DNA from: Pholiota molesta
Taxonomy: Eukaryota > Basidiomycota > Agaricomycetes > Agaricales > Strophariaceae
DNA: 24,806 bases
Direction: 5' to 3'
Assembly: GCA_014925825.1 (NCBI GenBank)
Contig: JACGCK010000427.1
Span: 1 to 24,806 of the forward strand
Below the pieces are notes generated by a model. It had not been told where the DNA came from and did no database searches. It worked only from the letters and a program-made list of their open reading frames with translations. The position numbers were made by a program, and so were the translations under genes. Shown in pieces: positions 20,134 through 24,806 of the stretch (positions are counted from its first letter, which is position 1; each line of letters starts with the position of its first letter).

Positions 20134-21439
20134 CTATCTATGACGCCTTGCCGCATGCCTCCACACGATCACCCTCGGATGCGGCCTCAATTCAGGCATT
20201 TTACTCTCGACCAGAAACTGGCGACGGTATCTCCTGCTGTCCGAAGAGGCGGACCCCGATGGCGGCGCGGTAGATGGGCCATCTATGGGCGCGCCGTGCT
20301 GGTCCGGTGCGTGCGCTCTCGCCTTTGCAGCCGGCGTCTTCATCCTGTGCTGCCATGTCGTCCGTAGGGGCGGCAGGTCCATTCTCCCCCTCTTTGCCCT
20401 GTGTCCAAACAGTTAGCTGCGCCTATTGCCAGGGGGTTATCTGCTAAAATTTACCTTTGACCCGAGGTCGATTGAGAATTGTCATTCTCAACGATGTCAT
20501 CATCGGAGTGTGGCCTTTTGCATGCTCGGATGGCCTGGTCCAACGTAATTTTTTGTTCGGCTAACCCCCTCTCGCATGAGGAAGTTAGCACTGTGGGCCC
20601 TGTCAAGGGGTCCACATTGACTCGTATATCATAAGAGTCAGCGACTAATTGCGAATTAGTTCGATATCATTTTCCCATTGCATGATCTTGCTTACTGGTG
20701 GTGTTCGGAGGATAGGTGGGCATTCCACCACCGAAACCGTTGGGCGAAATTCGTTGAGGGTCTGTTGTGTGACCCTGCCACTGCCGGTGGGCTAGGTGCG
20801 CCTCATGTTCGGTGTAGGCGAACGAAAACGGGACGGTATCCACCGTTTCTACATCGGGGAATGTAAGTCAATGCAACATCGCACATTATATGGTCCAGGT
20901 TTACCAGTAGCCAGCGGAGCGAATTCACGCGCGAGGTGATCCGTCGCCGATCCTTGCTCCAAGAGATGGTACAGTGAATTACCGTACTGGGCATCCAAGA
21001 AGGGATACCTGTGGAACACAGAAGCGGCGACCACCGCCAACGCCGACTCCGCTGCAACAAATGGTACTTCCCATGCGTGAGGTTGGGCTGCAGGCAAACG
21101 ATGTTGAGGGCTCCATAATGCGGAGCTCAACGATGACGAGGCGGCCGACGCGTCAGAAACGTGCGCTGTGTTGGTAATGATATAAACTTTTGTAATATGC
21201 AAGGCAGAGAGTAAGAAAACACTAACGAGTGTCCAGCATGCCTGGCTCGCGTTCAGAACATGCGACGGCTAGATACGTAGCGCAACCATTAGAAGTTACG
21301 CCTCTCTGAAGAAAACCAAGTACTTACACGGTGATGCTCCAGCGGGCTCCTCCATCGTAAGCTCGCCAATCTCAAGGGAAAGGTGGTTTACGGCGTCACA
21401 TCCGCTTGCGGCAAGGTCGTTAAATGACGATGAAGACAT
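20134..21439 (-). CDS. 340-residue protein of unknown function, six exons
   Basis: Six exons (21439-21328, 21268-21227, 21165-20905, 20848-20696, 20644-20455, 20398-20134) join in phase. The five introns are all 51-61 nt with standard ends (for example GTAAGT..TCTAG, GTAAAC..TGTAG), which strongly supports a real gene. I do not recognise the product. The N-terminus is acidic and Ser-rich (MSSSSFND, LEIGELTMEEP). The middle holds the best candidate for a folded segment: VAAESALAVVAASVFHRYPF and NSLYHLLEQGSATDHLAREF. A His/Gln-rich stretch, an acidic HSDDDIVEND patch and a strongly basic C-terminus follow (AKRGR, DSRRYRRQF, WRHAARRHR), suggesting nucleic-acid binding or a nuclear location. The ATG follows a TATA box by 84 nt. 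A spliced frame on the opposite strand overlaps the last exon. Confidence 0.76.
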
Positions 21440-21522
21440 GGTTTCTCGAGGAAGTTGTTATATTTCGGTTGGATTGCAATGTGTAAATGAGAAAAAGATG
21501 CGTTACCCGGACAAAGAACGCG

Positions 21523-21529
21523 CCTTATA
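21523..21529 (-). promoter_or_regulatory. TATA box of the 340-residue protein gene
   Basis: TATAAGG on the minus strand lies 84 nt before the ATG at 21439. Confidence 0.5.
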
Positions 21530-22835
21530 TCGTAGAAAGCCTCGTGTTATTCTGTAAGCAATGATAGCGCGCCTCCCTTTGATATCTGCGGTGTTTTCAA
21601 GTGTCGATGACTCGAAATTTGTGGGAGAGCACTTAATCTGTCCTGTTATGGCTCGATTTCAAGGACAGGGCCAAAATTGACAAAGGCACCAATTAGACAT
21701 TTGCAAGCCGCATTGACAGCTGCTGTTCGCCTTGCGCCTAAAGCGGTGGTAGACAGAGACTGCCGAGTAACCTCGTGTTTGAATACAGGTCTTCTTCGAC
21801 TTTTTTGGTTAATCTGGCACGAGAACAATGACGCTGTCGGGCAATAGAATGGATTCAAATTTTAATACGCACTCATTTAATAGTACTCAGATAACGAACT
21901 TCAAGTTCGAAACTCATGCCGATGCCCCGTTGAGAAAGAACGTGTACCTACTGCAACTCAGACTATCTAGTAGCATTGCCCTGCATCGCGAACGTGTGGT
22001 AGGGCAGATAAAAAGATGCTGAAGAGAATGTCACATCTTCTTCTCACCCATACGCATAAGTAGAATTGGACATAAGTAGAAAACATATAAGACATGCCTT
22101 GATCCCTTATAAACTGGACCTTGGAGCCAACATAGTCTTGCAAATAATTTAGAATGCGGCCGCGATCATAGATCTGATCGCAAATTAGACTTGCAGGAGC
22201 ATGCCGAAATGTGTGTCGCTATTTCGTACGTGTCGCAAAGTGTCAATTAGGCGTGTCCTAAACTGAGATGATCGATCTCTTCCACTCAGGATGATTCATA
22301 TTTACTATAAGATAACATAACTGTACAAGGTAAGTATGCCGACACAACTTGAAGCCTGCCAGGCGTGAACGCCTCGTGCAAGCGTCATGTCCATGATGTT
22401 TCGGCGTGCATATGGCGCTGTTTTGCGCCCCGCCTCGATTATCTAAATCGACATCTTCAATAGTCAGGTCAACTCCAACATGTTTTCTATATTACATGAA
22501 CTGGGGGTGTGTATCAGGACTTATGTGTGTGTATGGCGCATCCTGCGAGTGCATATGAGCTGGCACTGCCGCGATTTCGGACAGCTGCTATTATCTCGAT
22601 TTGAAGAAGTGAAGAATATGTGCGATGCAAGTATGCTGTTGTCCGGCCAACTTTTTTTCTTTAATAGATTGCCAAAATCCATGGATCTCATCCTTGCCCA
22701 TTAATAGAGAAAACTGACTACGATACCCAACCCTAACACCCGATCCTCATTAATCATTATCCCTCTGTCCAGTGCACGATAACCCAATCATCCAGTCGCC
22801 CATCCTCCATCCACTCACTCCTCCTCCATCCCCAC
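21530..22835. other. Intergenic
   Basis: This AT-rich gap lies between two minus-strand genes. It contains an 11-bp direct repeat near 22060 and several short frames without domains. I see no gene. The last 100 nt are the C/T-rich 3' flank of QTRT2. Confidence 0.45.
22055..22081 (+). repeat. Two copies of an 11-bp direct repeat
   Basis: CATAAGTAGAA occurs at 22055-22065 and 22071-22081. Only two copies are seen, and no function is claimed. Confidence 0.5.
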
Positions 22836-24806
22836 TCACTCCTCCACCGGCATCGCCGCCGGCGCCTGCTTCTCCTTCTCCCTCGCCAGCCTCCCCTTCC
22901 CCCTTGCCAGATCCACCTCGCGCCACCTTTCTTTCGCCGCCTCCAGCACCCCCAACCGTGCATCATACTTCTCCCCGAAGCGCCTCACCTCCTCTTCCCA
23001 CCGCCCGTCCGCCGCAGCTTTGGAGATGGAGATGACCCCGCGCACGCCGGCGAAGAACGCGTCGAGCACCGCGAGGTTATGCAGCGCCAATAGAGCGTGT
23101 GCGGACATCTCGTGCGTGTGCAGCAGGTGGTGCAGGTACGCGCGCGTGTAGTGCGGGCGGTGCTGCTGTGCGTCTTGCTCTTTCTCGCCGGACATGGGGG
23201 GCGCGTCGTACCCGTGGTATATCCGCGTCGAACTCGGAGGCGAGATGGGGGAGCATGCGGCGCAGGGACAGATTGGCTTCTCCCCATCCTCCTCGTCCAC
23301 GCCATCGATGGGTGATGGAGGGGAGAAGGCGCCGCGGAACGCATCCGCGAGCGGCCCGAAGTCCAGTCGGTACCGCACGTCGTACAGATTACACCCGATC
23401 TCCTTCTTCCCCTCCCCCTCCCCATCCGCTGCCCCTTCCCCCTCAGTACCCTCCCGTACAGGAAACACAAAATCCAGCGCCACCCCCACATCCGCCGCGC
23501 GCTGCGCCCACCCCGCGTCGAACAGGTCCGCGCCCGCGTCCGCGACGTACGCCAGGATCTCGTGCGGCGACTGTGCGCCCGTGAGCAGGCGCGGCTTTCC
23601 GGGGGGCAGGGAGGCGAGGGAGGTGCGGAGGAGGGGGATGATGTGGGATGTGTATGTGGGGTCGGTTTCGGGCGGGTCTGAAAGGGCCGCGGTCGTTGTC
23701 GCCGCGGTCGCTGCAGTTGTCGTGGTCGTCGTGGTCGTCGTTGTTGTTGTTGTTGCTGCTGCTGTTGGTGTCGTTGGTGTTGTTGTCGTTGTTGTTGGGA
23801 GAAGGCGCGTGCGCCGTGCAGCCGCCGCCACGGACGCCCGCAGCGGCACCAGATCGACGACGTACCCCGCGACGCCGTCATCCAATGTTCCATACGGCTT
23901 GACCGCCTCCGCCTCTGCGCCGAACAGAGGCTCGAGGAGGCTGTCGGCGAACGCCTTCCGCGCGCCGGCGGACGTCAGGCCCGCGAGGTGCACGAAGATC
24001 GGGGGCACGCGCGCGTGCCGTGCGCTCGAGGAGGTACCAGGAGTGATAGTGGCAGTGGCAGTGGCATCACCAACGCCCAGCGGGGTATGTGTGTCGGATC
24101 CAGGCGTCTGACTGTTTGGGTGTATGCTGGCGCCGGATGCAGGGCGGAGCAGGCTGGCCACCCACGCGGCGGAGCGCTCGATGCTCTTCGTGAGCCGCTT
24201 CTGCGAGTACGGCGGGTCCGTGTACGGCGTGTCCGACAGCGCGAACACGACGTCGGGCTGGCACGCCTCCGTGTATACGCGCCAGTCCGCGGGCGAGACC
24301 TACATAAGTAACAGACAGATACAGCGTACCGCGTCAGTACTTAGTTCTGGGCTGGAGGACGGGGTGTGAATGAGACGCACCTTGCGCACGCCGCGCAGGC
24401 TGTATGCGCAGATGTGGGCGTTCCCGTTCGGCGGCATCTCGCGCGCGTCGTGCGGGTCGCGCAGGGACATGGAGACGATGTGTTTGTCGGGCACGAAGCC
24501 GAGGAAGGTGTGCAGCGGATGCGGGTTCCCCGCCTGGCCTGGCTGCTGCGCTTGGAGGGTGGGTACCGGGGGGTTGTGTTCTAAGCTGCGGCGAGAGAGG
24601 TACAGGAATGGGTGGGTGGGTTGGGGCGGGTGAGAAGTGGGCGTGAGCGTGAGCACGGTGCAGAATGGGAGCGAGAACGCGTAACGGACGACGGGTGGTA
24701 GGAGGAGGACTTACAACGTCTCGAACGGCACATTCACCCAGCGAATCGCATCCGCGGCGCGTACATGGTCGCGCGAGAGATGCGGCACGGCCCCGCGCGA
24801 GGTCGT
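22836..24806 (-). CDS. QTRT2: Queuine tRNA-ribosyltransferase accessory subunit 2 (5' end outside window)
   Basis: QTRT2 pairs with the catalytic subunit QTRT1 to swap guanine for queuine at position 34 of tRNAs with GUN anticodons (Asp, Asn, His, Tyr). Three exons (24806-24715, 24585-24381, 24299-22836) join in phase to at least 586 residues; the start codon is beyond the window. Family marks: TSRGAVPHLSRD at the visible N-terminus, FVPDKHIVSMSLRDPHD, QPDVVFALSDTP, TKSIERSAAW, KPRLLTGAQSPHEIL, GADLFDAGWAQRAADVG and the zinc site CPCAACS (23253-23270) with HYTRAYLHHLL (about 23120-23153). LDFVFP fits the non-catalytic subunit. The protein is far longer than the roughly 400-residue animal form because of a Thr/Ala-rich insertion (23716-23798 and flanks), an acidic Gly-Glu stretch and 33 residues that split the zinc site. 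The family call rests on several motifs in order. Confidence 0.92.
23716..23798 (+). repeat. Imperfect GTT/GTC/GCT trinucleotide repeat coding poly-Thr/Ala in QTRT2
   Basis: On the gene strand this is a run of ACA, ACG, ACC and GCN codons giving long Thr runs broken by Ala and Pro. It sits in a loop before the IIPLLRTSLASLPPGKPRLL segment. Mixed third bases show it is not a fresh pure microsatellite. Length variation between strains is likely. Confidence 0.85.

Noticed and set aside
22150..22185. Palindromic GATC-rich stretch, considered as an operator
   Set aside because: It is short, imperfect and not beside any gene start.
22725..22745. Telomere-like CCCTAACACCC
   Set aside because: There is only one unit, with no tandem array, and it lies between ordinary genes.
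23194..24111. Long plus-strand frame of 305 codons
   Set aside because: It is the antisense shadow of the QTRT2 exon, with Val/Ala runs that mirror the Thr repeat and no domain.

Overview
The window looks like nuclear DNA of a filamentous basidiomycete, most likely an agaricomycete. Protein-coding genes are broken by many short introns, mostly 44-85 nt, with GT..AG ends and CTNAC/CTAAT-like branch sites. Coding exons are GC-rich between AT-richer gaps, and several promoters carry a TATA box 60-190 nt before the ATG. All exon structures here were worked out by hand from splice signals, reading phase and protein-family similarity. I had no transcript data.

Layout, left to right. 1-218 (+): last two exons of a coiled-coil protein. 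1402-2671 (+): Ser/Pro-rich, probably nuclear protein of unknown function. 3735-5438 (+): casein-kinase-1-like protein with an F-box-like N-terminus and a lost catalytic Asp, so probably a pseudokinase. 6057-6778 (-): small protein with three C2H2-type fingers. 7315-9730 (-): long-chain acyl-CoA synthetase, whose expected N-terminal leader exon (9819-9869) is cut off by an in-frame TAA. 11788-11871 (+): tRNA-Trp(CCA) with a 12-nt intron. 12532-13533 (-): seven-helix membrane protein, DUF7702/RTA1-like. 14462-18128 (-): 16-exon intracellular GH3 beta-glucosidase with a PA14 insertion, preceded by a TATA box and three GCGGGG (CreA/Cre1-type) sites. 20134-21439 (-): six-exon gene for a 340-residue protein I do not recognise. 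22836 to the window end (-): QTRT2, the non-catalytic subunit of the queuine tRNA-ribosyltransferase, missing its first residues and swollen by low-complexity insertions.

The genes do not form an obvious pathway or cluster. They look like an ordinary mix of metabolism (fatty-acid activation, beta-glucoside breakdown), tRNA biology (tRNA-Trp, queuosine insertion) and lineage-specific proteins. I found no transposon, CRISPR array or viral element, and no convincing new multi-gene system. The points most worth a second look are the HRD-to-HNG kinase, the stop codon in the acyl-CoA synthetase leader, the 14-nt microexon carrying the GH3 nucleophile, the insertions in QTRT2 (one splitting its zinc site), and the unknown 340-residue protein with a spliced antisense ORF over its 3' end.
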